A stretch of 10,422 nucleotides of DNA, taken from contig CAIPGJ010000858.1 of assembly GCA_903864555.1 (NCBI GenBank), forward strand, positions 1 through 10,422, given 5' to 3'. This document shows positions 1-6,095 of this stretch, piece by piece (the first letter of the stretch is position 1; the number at the start of each line of letters is the position of its first letter). The stretch comes from an uncultured Pseudomonadota bacterium. Its GTDB lineage: Bacteria > Pseudomonadota > Gammaproteobacteria > Burkholderiales > SG8-39. The notes beneath the pieces were generated by a model. The model was not told the origin of the DNA. It searched no databases and was given only the letters and a program-made list of their open reading frames with translations. A program made the position numbers and the translations under genes.

Positions 1-122
1 GATCCGCTGCATTGACGCTCCGCCGCTGCAGGGAGTAGCTTTGGGACATCAGACGCAAAGGTGCATGCGGATATGCAAACAGGCATCGCGTCCCCGGAAC
101 AACAAGCAACGGAGGAGTCAAC
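1..122. other. Leader upstream of the TTT binding-protein gene; no complete gene
   Basis: No complete gene is visible here. Read in frame 1 the window opens with four sense codons and a TGA at 13-15, so the tail of an upstream plus-strand gene could end there, but nothing confirms it. TTGACG at 12-17 matches five of six bases of a sigma70 -35 box, but the best partner 18 bp downstream (TAGCTT, 36-41) is poor, so a promoter is only possible. A strong Shine-Dalgarno GGAGGAG at 111-117 lies 5 nt before the ATG at 123 and fixes the start of the next gene. Confidence 0.4.
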
Positions 123-1115
123 ATGGTTCGTCATACATCGCTGGGCTCGGTGGCAGTTTCGCTGGCCCTGCCACTGTCGCTGTCCTTATCCCTGTCCCTG
201 TCATCGGCAACGCTGCATGCTCAGGCCGCTTACCCGGCCAAGCCGGTGCGCATCATCGTGCCCTATGCCGCAGGCGGATCCCCGGATACTTTTACGCGCA
301 TCTTGGTGAAGAGTCTGGAGCCGCGACTGAAACAACCGGTGCTGGTGGAGAACAAGCCCGGCGCCAACAGCGTGCTCGGCATGGCCTATACCGCCAAGCA
401 GGCGCCGGATGGCTACACCATCACCTATGCCACCAATTCGGGGCTGTCATCGGCACGGGCCCTGTTCAAGAACCTTAGTTACGATCCGATCAATGATTTC
501 TCCGGCATCATCCTGGCGCAGGATGCCTACTTCGCGCTGATGGTGCGCAATGAAGAGAAGGGCACCAGCTTCGCGCAGTACCTGGAAAAAATGCGCAGGA
601 ACCCGGAGAAGTATTCCATCGGCGGGGCCAGCACCACCATGGAAATCCTGAACAAGATGATCGAGACCTCGGCCAAGACCTCGCAGGCCTATGCGCGCTA
701 CGCCAATCCGGCGATTCAGGTGAGCGACCTGCTGGGCGGGCGCCTGGGCGGCATCATCCACACCATGAATGCCTCGATCAACATGCATCGCTCCGGCCAG
801 GCCCATGCGATTGCCGTCAGTGCGCCCGAGCGCCTGGCCACACTGCCCGATGTACCGACCATGGTCGAAACCCTCCCCGGGGTGACCATATCGACCTGGA
901 CGGGGTTCTGGGCGCCGGCCAAAACGCCACGCCCCATCGTCGATTATCTCTACCAGCAGTTTGCCGAGGCGCTCAAGCACCCCGAGGCGGTGAAGTACAG
1001 CGAGAACGTCGGCAAGGCCCTGGCCATGCCGCCTGCGGAACTGGATGCCTTCGTGCGCAAGGAAGAAGCCCGCTGGATGGCGTTGGCAAAAGCCGCAGGC
1101 ATCTCGCCCGAGTGA
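123..1115 (+). CDS. Tripartite tricarboxylate transporter (TTT) substrate-binding protein, Bug/TctC family
   Basis: This is a secreted periplasmic binding protein of 330 residues. Bug proteins capture small carboxylates or related organic molecules and hand them to TctA/TctB-type membrane partners; the ligand cannot be read from the sequence. A signal peptide is clear: a short basic start, a Leu/Ser-rich core at residues 14-27, and a likely cut after AQA (33-35). The mature protein opens with the family hallmark YPAKPVRIIVPYAAGG (37-52) followed by Asp55, and later has VENKPGAN and APDGYT. Length is normal for the family. The start is supported by GGAGGAG 5 nt upstream. No tctA or tctB gene is in view, so it is an orphan within this window, as is common for this expanded betaproteobacterial family. 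It converges on hpnE with 7 bp between the stops. Confidence 0.93.
   Translation: MVRHTSLGSVAVSLALPLSLSLSLSLSSATLHAQAAYPAKPVRIIVPYAAGGSPDTFTRILVKSLEPRLKQPVLVENKPGANSVLGMAYTAKQAPDGYTITYATNSGLSSARALFKNLSYDPINDFSGIILAQDAYFALMVRNEEKGTSFAQYLEKMRRNPEKYSIGGASTTMEILNKMIETSAKTSQAYARYANPAIQVSDLLGGRLGGIIHTMNASINMHRSGQAHAIAVSAPERLATLPDVPTMVETLPGVTISTWTGFWAPAKTPRPIVDYLYQQFAEALKHPEAVKYSENVGKALAMPPAELDAFVRKEEARWMALAKAAGISPE
162..203 (+). repeat. Seven in-frame imperfect hexamers encoding the signal-peptide core
   Basis: Seven consecutive 6-bp units (CTGGCC, CTGCCA, CTGTCG, CTGTCC, TTATCC, CTGTCC, CTGTCA) encode Leu-Ala, Leu-Pro and then five Leu-Ser pairs, residues 14-27 of the TTT binding protein. They form the hydrophobic core of its signal peptide. 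Each unit is two codons, so loss or gain of a unit would keep the frame and only change core length. The units are imperfect, which lowers the likelihood of active slippage. Confidence 0.75.
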
Positions 1116-1122
1116 TGCAGGT

Positions 1123-2403
1123 TCAGCCGAGGATGGCCGTGGCCGCGGCCAGTCCCTGGCGCACAGCGGTTTCCAGCGTCGCCGGATAGTCGCAGTCGAT
1201 ATAGTCACCGGCGAGCAGCAGGCCGGGAAGCGCTGTCTGCATGGCCGGACGCAGCACCCCGGCATCACAGGCATAAGTGGCCCGTTTTTCCGTGATGACG
1301 CGGCTCCAGGTCGGGGCCGGCAGTCCGGCCATCGCCTGTACTGCGATTTCCTTGTGCACGTGCGCAGCCAGTTCGCCCTGATCCAGGTCGCGATGACGGC
1401 CATCGGCGCTGATGACGGCTGCGAACAAACCGGGTTGCCCGCCCAGCTGTCCGCGATCGAACAGCCATTGCACCGTCCCGGTCAGGCCCAGCATGGGGCA
1501 GGGCAGTTGTGCCGTCTCCGGATACTGCAGGTAGCAGGTGACGATGGGCTGGTAGCGCAGTGCTTCGATCAGTGCGCGCGTGGTGGAAAGCCGAGGATGG
1601 TCCAGCAGGGCCGCTGCGTGCTGTGGCGCCGTCGCAAGGATGACGTGGCTGTAGTCCTCAGCTTCGTCGTTGATGTGGAACGTGGACTTGTCCGCGTCGT
1701 GGCTGATCCGGTGTACGGCCACGCCCAGCCGTATGCGGCCCTTGTGCAGCTCGATGTGGCGTGCTGCGGGTTCAGGTAACAGATCACCCAGGTCGGTGCG
1801 CGGGATGAGCAGGTCGCTGTCGCTGCGGCTGCCGGCGAGGCTGTCTCGCAGCACCGCGGCAAACACGCGTGCCGATGCGCTGGCGATGGGCGTATTCAGG
1901 GCCGAAACGCACAGGGGCTCCCAAAGGTGGCGGGTGGCCGTGTCGGACTGGCGATGTTGCGCCAGCAGTTCACCCACGGTCTGTTGTGGTGGCAATTCGA
2001 AGCTGCAGGCCTTGAGTGACTGCATCATGCGGGCGGCAGCGAGCCGCTCGGTCCAAGTCAGCCCCTTGGCGCCAGCCAGGGCCCAGCCCAGATGCAGGGG
2101 AGCGGGCAGTTTTGGCGCACGCATGCGGAAGCCGTCGGCATAGCGCAGGTCGAGCGGCCCGCGCAGCAGCACGGTTTCCGGGTCGGCGCCCAACTGGCGC
2201 AGCAGGTTCAGGGTTGCGCTGTAGGCGCCGATCAGGATGTGCTGGCCGTTGTCCAGGTGTTGCCCTTCGATGCTGACGCGCCGGGCGCGACCGCCGAGCT
2301 GGCGCGAAGCTTCGAACACGGTGACCGGCAGGCCGGCGGCGCAGAGGCGCATCGCCGCAGCCAGTCCTGACCATCCGGCGCCGATGATGGCAATCTGTTT
2401 CAA
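1123..2403 (-). CDS. hpnE: Hydroxysqualene dehydroxylase HpnE (FAD-dependent amine-oxidase-like)
   Basis: HpnE removes the hydroxyl group of hydroxysqualene to give squalene, the last step of the HpnCDE route, using a reduced flavin. The 426-residue protein opens with a Rossmann dinucleotide-binding motif, IGAGWSG (residues 7-13), an acidic residue at the end of the second strand (Glu31), and GGRAR (37-41), the layout of the phytoene-desaturase/amine-oxidase superfamily. The C-terminal FAD motif LLLAGDYIDCDYPATLE begins at about residue 395. The start codon is TTG (revcomp of 2401-2403): an in-frame TAA lies shortly upstream and no ATG precedes the Rossmann motif, so TTG is the only sensible start. 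No clear Shine-Dalgarno precedes it, which suggests modest translation. It is the third gene of the minus-strand cluster and ends 7 bp from the convergent TTT gene. Confidence 0.92.
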   Translation of the reverse strand: MKQIAIIGAGWSGLAAAMRLCAAGLPVTVFEASRQLGGRARRVSIEGQHLDNGQHILIGAYSATLNLLRQLGADPETVLLRGPLDLRYADGFRMRAPKLPAPLHLGWALAGAKGLTWTERLAAARMMQSLKACSFELPPQQTVGELLAQHRQSDTATRHLWEPLCVSALNTPIASASARVFAAVLRDSLAGSRSDSDLLIPRTDLGDLLPEPAARHIELHKGRIRLGVAVHRISHDADKSTFHINDEAEDYSHVILATAPQHAAALLDHPRLSTTRALIEALRYQPIVTCYLQYPETAQLPCPMLGLTGTVQWLFDRGQLGGQPGLFAAVISADGRHRDLDQGELAAHVHKEIAVQAMAGLPAPTWSRVITEKRATYACDAGVLRPAMQTALPGLLLAGDYIDCDYPATLETAVRQGLAAATAILG

Positions 2404-2490
2404 GGGATTATCAGCCGCTTACTAAAATGATCAATTTGGAATGATTGCCATTGTCTTCAATAAGCAATAAGACAGATTGTGATCATCATC
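2404..2490 (-). promoter_or_regulatory. AT-rich hpnD-hpnE spacer with inverted repeat and a weak Fur-box-like match
   Basis: This 87-bp spacer is markedly richer in A and T than the genes around it. It holds a perfect 6-bp inverted repeat, TGTCTT (2452-2457) and AAGACA (2469-2474), with an 11-nt gap. By eye, 2437-2455 matches the 19-bp Fur consensus at 13 positions, which is suggestive but within reach of chance in AT-rich DNA. I could not find a convincing -35/-10 pair for hpnE. The spacer may hold an internal promoter or operator, or may only be a degenerate remnant. Confidence 0.3.
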
Positions 2491-3324
2491 TCAGGCCCGG
2501 ATCCAGGTCCGCCAGGCAATCCACAGCTTGCGCAGCGGCGTCAGCCGGGTGCGTTGCTTGAGCACGGGGTAACCATCCCGCTCGATCTCCTCGAGCAGGG
2601 TGCGATAGATCGCGGCCATCACCAATCCCGGTCGCTGGGTGCGTCGATCCTCGGCTGGCAGGGCCGCCATGGCGTCGGCATAGCACTGGCGGGCGCGCTC
2701 GCCCTGGAAGGCCATCAGTCTGGTGAAGTCCTCGGTCTGGCGACCGTTGAGCAGGTCCGCGGCCTTGACGTTGAACTGCTTCAATTCGTCCATGGGGATG
2801 TAAATGCGGTTGTTGCGCGCATCCTCGCCGACATCACGGATGATATTGGTGAGCTGAAAGGCAAGCCCCAGCTTCGCGGCGTAGTCGAGGGTGCGCGAAT
2901 CGCGATAGCCGAAGATGCCTGCCGCCAGCAGTCCAACCACGCCGGCCACGCGATGGCAGTAGAGCTTCAGGTTGGTGTAATCGAGGTAGCGGCTCTGGGT
3001 CAGGTCCATCTCCATGCCGTCCATGATGTCATCGAGGCGTTCGCGGGTGATGCCGTAGTCGACGATGGCCGGTTGCAGTGCACGGGTCACCGGATGCTGG
3101 GGATTGCCGGCAAACAACTGCGCCACTTCATTACGCCACCAGGCGAGTTTGGTGCGTGCCACGCCGGGATCCGAGGGCTCATCGACGGCGTCATCGACTT
3201 CCCGGCAGAAGGCGTAAAGCGCTGTAATGGCGCGCCGCCGCTCCATGGGCAGGAACAGGAAAGAGTAGTAGAAGCTCGAGCCGCTTTGCGCCGCTTTCTG
3301 CTGGCAGTATTCGTCTGGGGTCAT
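2491..3324 (-). CDS. hpnD: Presqualene diphosphate synthase HpnD
   Basis: HpnD joins two farnesyl diphosphates head to head into presqualene diphosphate, the first committed step toward squalene and hopanoids. The 277-residue protein is a trans-isoprenyl diphosphate synthase of the squalene/phytoene synthase fold. The first metal-binding motif is REVDDAVDE (41-49) and the second is NIIRDVGEDARNNRIYIP (160-177), in which Asp164 and Asp168 fit the DxxxD pattern. I chose the ATG at 3324 because MTPDEYCQQKAA is the usual family start. An in-frame ATG at 3369 would add 15 unlike residues, and its only purine-rich stretch touches the ATG with no spacing. hpnC lies upstream across a 124-bp spacer and hpnE downstream after 87 bp. 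Confidence 0.93.
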   Translation of the reverse strand: MTPDEYCQQKAAQSGSSFYYSFLFLPMERRRAITALYAFCREVDDAVDEPSDPGVARTKLAWWRNEVAQLFAGNPQHPVTRALQPAIVDYGITRERLDDIMDGMEMDLTQSRYLDYTNLKLYCHRVAGVVGLLAAGIFGYRDSRTLDYAAKLGLAFQLTNIIRDVGEDARNNRIYIPMDELKQFNVKAADLLNGRQTEDFTRLMAFQGERARQCYADAMAALPAEDRRTQRPGLVMAAIYRTLLEEIERDGYPVLKQRTRLTPLRKLWIAWRTWIRA

Positions 3325-3392
3325 CTTGTTGTAATGGTTGCGGGTTTGGGTATGGCATTCGGCCGCCATCTTACTTCGGGTTGGCGGCGTGG

Positions 3393-3440
3393 TCGCGCCA
3401 TTACGTCACTCTGTCACTTCGTCACTGCGCCACTGTGCCA
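3393..3440. repeat. Six-unit 8-bp tandem array in the hpnC-hpnD spacer
   Basis: Six octamers follow one another without a gap: TCGCGCCA, TTACGTCA, CTCTGTCA, CTTCGTCA, CTGCGCCA, CTGTGCCA. Every unit ends in G(C/T)CA; on the transcribed minus strand they read TGGC or TGAC plus four variable bases. The next octamer to the left (3385-3392) breaks the pattern, and hpnC's stop lies 8 bp to the right. The period is not a multiple of three and the array is non-coding under either hpnD start. It is too short and has no spacers, so it is not CRISPR. Function unknown. Confidence 0.75.
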
Positions 3441-3448
3441 ATAGTTCA

Positions 3449-4279
3449 TCAGGCCTTCATCCACGCCGCCCGCCACAGCATCAGTGGCCAGTCGAAGGCG
3501 CCGAGCGTGGGGCGGTGATTGAAGACATCGTAGTTGACCCGGCGCAGCCGGTCGGTGATGCGCAGTCCGCCCTGCACGATCATCTTCAGTTCCAGGCCGA
3601 TGCGGCCGCCCAGGGTGCAGGCCAGGGGGGCGCCGTATTCGAGCATGCCGCGCGCCCGGTCGACCTGGAAGCGCATCAGCCTGCGCCAGGGGTCCCCGGA
3701 TTCGCCACGACCGATCTGTGCTTCGCTGACACCGAATGAGGCGAGCTCGTCCTGCGGCAGATAGATTCGATCCTTGCGGAAGTCGATGGCCACGTCCTGC
3801 CAGAAATTGATGAGTTGCAGGGCCGAGCAGATGGCATCCGACCGGGCGAGGTTTTCCGGTCGAGCGGCACCATATAGATGCAGCATCAGACGTCCGACCG
3901 GATCGGCGGAGCGGGCGCAGTAATGCATGACTTCGCCGAAATCGGCATAACGGGGCTTCACCACGTCCTGGGAGAAGGCGTCCAGCAGGTCGTGGAAGGG
4001 CTTGTAGGGCAGGCTGAACCGGGCGATGACGTCGGGGAGGGGGGCAAATACCGGGTGGGTCGAGGGGGCACCGGCCTCCAGTCGGCGTAATTCCTGCCGA
4101 TAAGCATCCAGTTGCGCCAGGCGTTCGGCGGCCGGCGCATCGCCCTCATCGGCAAAATCGTCTGCAGTCCTGGCAAAGCGGTAGATGACAGCCACCGGGG
4201 GGCGCAGGTGCGCCGGGAGGAGCAGCGAGGCGACCGGGAAATTCTCGTAATGGCCGACCGATATCTCGGGGGTGGGCAT
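3449..4279 (-). CDS. hpnC: Hydroxysqualene synthase HpnC
   Basis: HpnC converts presqualene diphosphate to hydroxysqualene, between HpnD and HpnE. The 276-residue protein has the squalene/phytoene synthase fold. The family start HYENFPVASLLLP is at 10-22, the first acidic motif RTADDFADE at 37-45, and the second, NFWQDVAIDFRKDRIYLP, at 158-175 with Asp162 and Asp166. RSADPVGRLMLHLYG (123-137) is typical of HpnC rather than HpnD. I chose the ATG at 4279 because the protein then begins as its relatives do. An upstream in-frame ATG at 4357 would add 26 unlike residues and would lie upstream of the likely transcription start, since the minus-strand -10 box is at 4343-4348. No strong Shine-Dalgarno precedes 4279. 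This is the promoter-proximal gene of the cluster; no squalene-hopene cyclase is in the window. Confidence 0.92.
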   Translation of the reverse strand: MPTPEISVGHYENFPVASLLLPAHLRPPVAVIYRFARTADDFADEGDAPAAERLAQLDAYRQELRRLEAGAPSTHPVFAPLPDVIARFSLPYKPFHDLLDAFSQDVVKPRYADFGEVMHYCARSADPVGRLMLHLYGAARPENLARSDAICSALQLINFWQDVAIDFRKDRIYLPQDELASFGVSEAQIGRGESGDPWRRLMRFQVDRARGMLEYGAPLACTLGGRIGLELKMIVQGGLRITDRLRRVNYDVFNHRPTLGAFDWPLMLWRAAWMKA

Positions 4280-4337
4280 GAAAAAGCGCTGAATCCGGGC
4301 AAAAGCCCTAATTTTCAAGGGGTTTCGTAAGCTTCGG

Positions 4338-4367
4338 CTGACAGTATAGGGGGGCATGGGGTAAAAT
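4338..4367 (+). promoter_or_regulatory. Predicted sigma70-type promoter for tRNA-Leu and probably tig
   Basis: CTGACA (4338-4343, five of six bases of TTGACA) is followed after 18 bp by TAAAAT (4362-4367, five of six of TATAAT). Transcription would begin near 4374, about 112 nt before the mature tRNA end, so a 5' leader would be removed by RNase P. I see no better promoter between here and the tRNA, or between the tRNA and tig. Confidence 0.55.
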
Positions 4368-4372
4368 GGCAG
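4343..4372 (-). promoter_or_regulatory. Predicted sigma70-type promoter for hpnCDE
   Basis: On the minus strand CTGCCA (4372-4367, four of six bases of TTGACA) is followed after 18 bp by TATACT (4348-4343, five of six of TATAAT). Transcription would begin near 4336, leaving an untranslated leader of about 57 nt before the hpnC ATG at 4279. Its elements interlock with the plus-strand promoter. Prediction by eye only. Confidence 0.5.
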
Positions 4373-4384
4373 CGCTATTTGCAG

Positions 4385-4398
4385 TGTTTAGTGTTTAG
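4385..4398. repeat. Two perfect TGTTTAG heptamers in the tRNA leader
   Basis: TGTTTAG occurs twice in direct succession (4385-4391 and 4392-4398), followed by a further TAG. It lies in the predicted 5' leader of the tRNA transcript and upstream of the hpnC promoter. Only two units, so it may be chance. Confidence 0.4.
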
Positions 4399-4485
4399 TA
4401 GCCCATGCTCGGGGTGTCTGCCTAACTCCTGGCATGGTGCGGTCTGACAAGGCCGGAAAACGCGGCCGGAACTGCACCGGGACGG

Positions 4486-4570
4486 GCGAGGGTGGCGGAA
4501 TTGGTAGACGCACTGGATTTAGGTTCCAGCGCCTTACGGCGTGGGGGTTCGAGTCCCTTCCTTCGCACCA
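4486..4570 (+). tRNA. tRNA-Leu, anticodon UAG
   Basis: An 85-nt class II tRNA with encoded CCA. The acceptor arms GCGAGGG (4486-4492) and CCTTCGC (4560-4566) pair with one G-U, with discriminator A at 4567 and CCA at 4568-4570. The anticodon stem is CTGGA/TCCAG (4513-4517, 4525-4529) with loop TTTAGGT, giving anticodon TAG at 4520-4522, which reads CUA and by wobble other CUN leucine codons. The long variable arm (CGCC, loop TTAC, GGCG; 4530-4541) and the D-loop sequence are typical of leucine tRNAs. The T arm is GGGGG/CCCTT around TTCGAGT, with two G-U pairs. It lies 111 bp before tig on the same strand with no terminator between. Confidence 0.97.
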
Positions 4571-4578
4571 TCGCAGAT

Positions 4579-4599
4579 GGCAGCCCTCCGGGGTCTGCC
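4579..4599 (+). other. Stem-loop just after tRNA-Leu
   Basis: GGCAG (4579-4583) and CCC (4584-4586) pair with GGG (4591-4593) and CTGCC (4595-4599) around a TCCG loop, with one bulged T at 4594. It begins 8 nt after the encoded CCA. No U-run follows, so it is unlikely to be an intrinsic terminator; it could guide 3' processing of the tRNA precursor. Confidence 0.5.
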
Positions 4600-4638
4600 G
4601 GGATGCAGGCCGGAGCGGGTTGCCGGTTCAAACGAGAA

Positions 4639-4654
4639 GAGGGCAGGAGCCCTC
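4639..4654 (+). other. Stem-loop ahead of tig, with a detached T-run
   Basis: GAGGGC (4639-4644) pairs perfectly with GCCCTC (4649-4654) around AGGA. Six T residues follow at 4667-4672, but 12 nt separate them from the stem, too far for a normal intrinsic terminator. It may be a weak attenuator or structure in the tig leader. Confidence 0.45.
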
Positions 4655-4681
4655 GCACCTGTAACGTTTTTTGGACATAGC

Positions 4682-5986
4682 ATGCAAACCAATGTGGAAA
4701 CCCTGAGCCAGCTCGAGCGCCGCATCACCATGGCTGTCCCGGCTGACGACATCAACAAGCAAGTCGAGCAGCGTCTGAAGCAGCTTTCGCGCACCGTGCG
4801 CATGGCCGGCTTCCGGCCCGGCAAGGTCCCGCTCAAGATGATCGAGCAGCAGTACGGCCCGCAAGTTCGTTCCGAGGTCCTGGGCGATGCTGTCCAGAAA
4901 GAATTCAATGATGCGGTGACCGCGCAGAACCTGCGCATCGCCGGCAACCCCAAGATCGAACCCGAGCCGAATGCCGGCGACGGCAAGATCGCCTTTCGCG
5001 CGACCTTCGAGGTTTATCCGGAAGTGAAGCTGGGCGACATCTCCGGCGCGAAGATCGAGCGTTCGGTGGTCGAGGTGGCCGAGGCCGACGTGGAGAAGAC
5101 GGTCGACATCCTGCGCAAGCAGCGCACCTCCTATGACGAAGTGACTCGCGCTTCGGTTTCCGGCGATCGTGTCACGGCTGACTTCATCGGTCGCATCGAT
5201 GGCGTCGAGTTCCAGGGCGGCAAGGGCAGCGGCGTGACCATTGTCCTTGGTGAAGGGCGCATGCTGCCGGACTTCGAGAAGGGGCTGACCGGCATGTCGC
5301 CTGACCAGTCCAGCACCTTTGACGTGAGCTTCCCGGCCGATTACGCCGGCAAGGAGGTCGCCGGAAAGACCGCTGCCTTCGAGACTACCGTGACAAAAGT
5401 GGAAGCTCCCAAACTGCCGGAAGTGGATGTGGAGTTTGCAAAATCCCTCGGGGTTGCAGACGGCGACGTGGCCAAGATGCGCCAGGAAATCCGCACCAAT
5501 GTCGAGCGGGAAGTGAAGCGCCGGATCGACGCCGAGACCAAACAGAATGTCATGCAGGCCATCATCGATGCCAACCCGGTCGAATTGCCCAAGGCACTCG
5601 TCGAGATGGAGACCCAGCGCATGGTGGAATCGACACGTGCCGACCTGCAGGCACGTGGTTTCAAGCTCGAGCAGATGCCCATCGATCCCACGGTGTTCGA
5701 GACCCAGGCCAAGCGCCGCGTCACCCTCGGTCTGATCCTAGCCGAGCTGGTGAAAGTCAATGAACTGAACCCCAAACCAGACCAGATCAAGGCGCTCATC
5801 GAAGAGTACGCCCAGACCTATGAGCAGCCGGGCGAGGTGGTAAGATGGATTTATTCAGAGTCGCAGCGTCTGTCCGAGTTCGAAGGCCAGGCGATCGAGT
5901 CGAACGTGGTGGCGTGGGTCCTGGGCAAGGCGAAGGTAGAGGACAAGGCCGTGGCATTCGATGAGTTGATGAGCAGGCCCGCGTGA
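4682..5986 (+). CDS. tig: Trigger factor, ribosome-associated chaperone and peptidyl-prolyl isomerase
   Basis: Trigger factor docks at the ribosomal exit tunnel, shields nascent chains and catalyses proline cis-trans isomerisation. The 434-residue protein has the full three-part layout. The N-terminal ribosome-binding domain carries the signature GFRPGKVP (43-50), which contacts protein L23. A FKBP-type isomerase domain runs from about 155 to 245, with [13 protein letters not shown] and [12 protein letters not shown] helical C-terminal chaperone domain fills the rest. Length matches the usual 430-440. The reading frame is open further upstream through the tRNA, but [14 protein letters not shown] is the family start, so I place it at 4682; GGA at 4673-4675 is a weak Shine-Dalgarno. 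tig probably shares a transcript with the upstream tRNA and leads the clpP-clpX set. Confidence 0.97.
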   Translation: MQTNVETLSQLERRITMAVPADDINKQVEQRLKQLSRTVRMAGFRPGKVPLKMIEQQYGPQVRSEVLGDAVQKEFNDAVTAQNLRIAGNPKIEPEPNAGDGKIAFRATFEVYPEVKLGDISGAKIERSVVEVAEADVEKTVDILRKQRTSYDEVTRASVSGDRVTADFIGRIDGVEFQGGKGSGVTIVLGEGRMLPDFEKGLTGMSPDQSSTFDVSFPADYAGKEVAGKTAAFETTVTKVEAPKLPEVDVEFAKSLGVADGDVAKMRQEIRTNVEREVKRRIDAETKQNVMQAIIDANPVELPKALVEMETQRMVESTRADLQARGFKLEQMPIDPTVFETQAKRRVTLGLILAELVKVNELNPKPDQIKALIEEYAQTYEQPGEVVRWIYSESQRLSEFEGQAIESNVVAWVLGKAKVEDKAVAFDELMSRPA

Positions 5987-6012
5987 CCGGAACGGTCTCC
6001 ACGGAGTCTCTA

Positions 6013-6046
6013 CCGCGGCTGTCTCAGTTCATCCTGAACGCCGCGG
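6013..6046 (+). other. Two-tier stem-loop in the tig-clpP spacer
   Basis: CCGCGGC (6013-6019) pairs with GCCGCGG (6040-6046). Inside it GTTCA (6027-6031) pairs with TGAAC (6035-6039) around TCC, and the 5' side has a seven-base bulge (6020-6026). This gives about twelve base pairs in the 109-bp spacer. No U-run follows. It may modulate read-through or mRNA stability between tig and clpP. Confidence 0.5.
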
Positions 6047-6081
6047 CATGCCGGCAATCGAACCCACTATCTGCAGCATTC

Positions 6082-6087
6082 AAGGAG
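6082..6087 (+). promoter_or_regulatory. Ribosome binding site that fixes the clpP start
   Basis: AAGGAG lies 8 nt before the ATG at 6096. It favours that start over an in-frame ATG at 6048, which falls just after the strong hairpin and lacks such a site. Confidence 0.8.
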
Positions 6088-6095
6088 TCCTCGGC

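Noticed and set aside
447..1403. Long minus-strand open frame (318 codons) opposite the TTT gene and overlapping hpnE
   Set aside because: Low-complexity Arg/Gly/His-rich translation with no family resemblance, lying across two genes with clear family matches. It is a typical antisense frame in GC-rich DNA.
3393..3440. CRISPR array
   Set aside because: Units are 8 bp, contiguous, degenerate and without spacers; no cas genes are present.
2479..3444. Plus-strand open frame (321 codons) opposite hpnD
   Set aside because: It mirrors hpnD, whose metal-binding motifs and family start are unmistakable; the antisense translation has no recognisable domain.
4280..4357. Upstream start for hpnC at 4357
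   Set aside because: It adds 26 basic residues unlike the family and lies upstream of the predicted minus-strand transcription start near 4336.
4541..4681. 47-codon upstream extension of the tig frame
   Set aside because: It begins inside the tRNA-Leu gene and the extra residues do not resemble trigger factor; the family start is at 4682.
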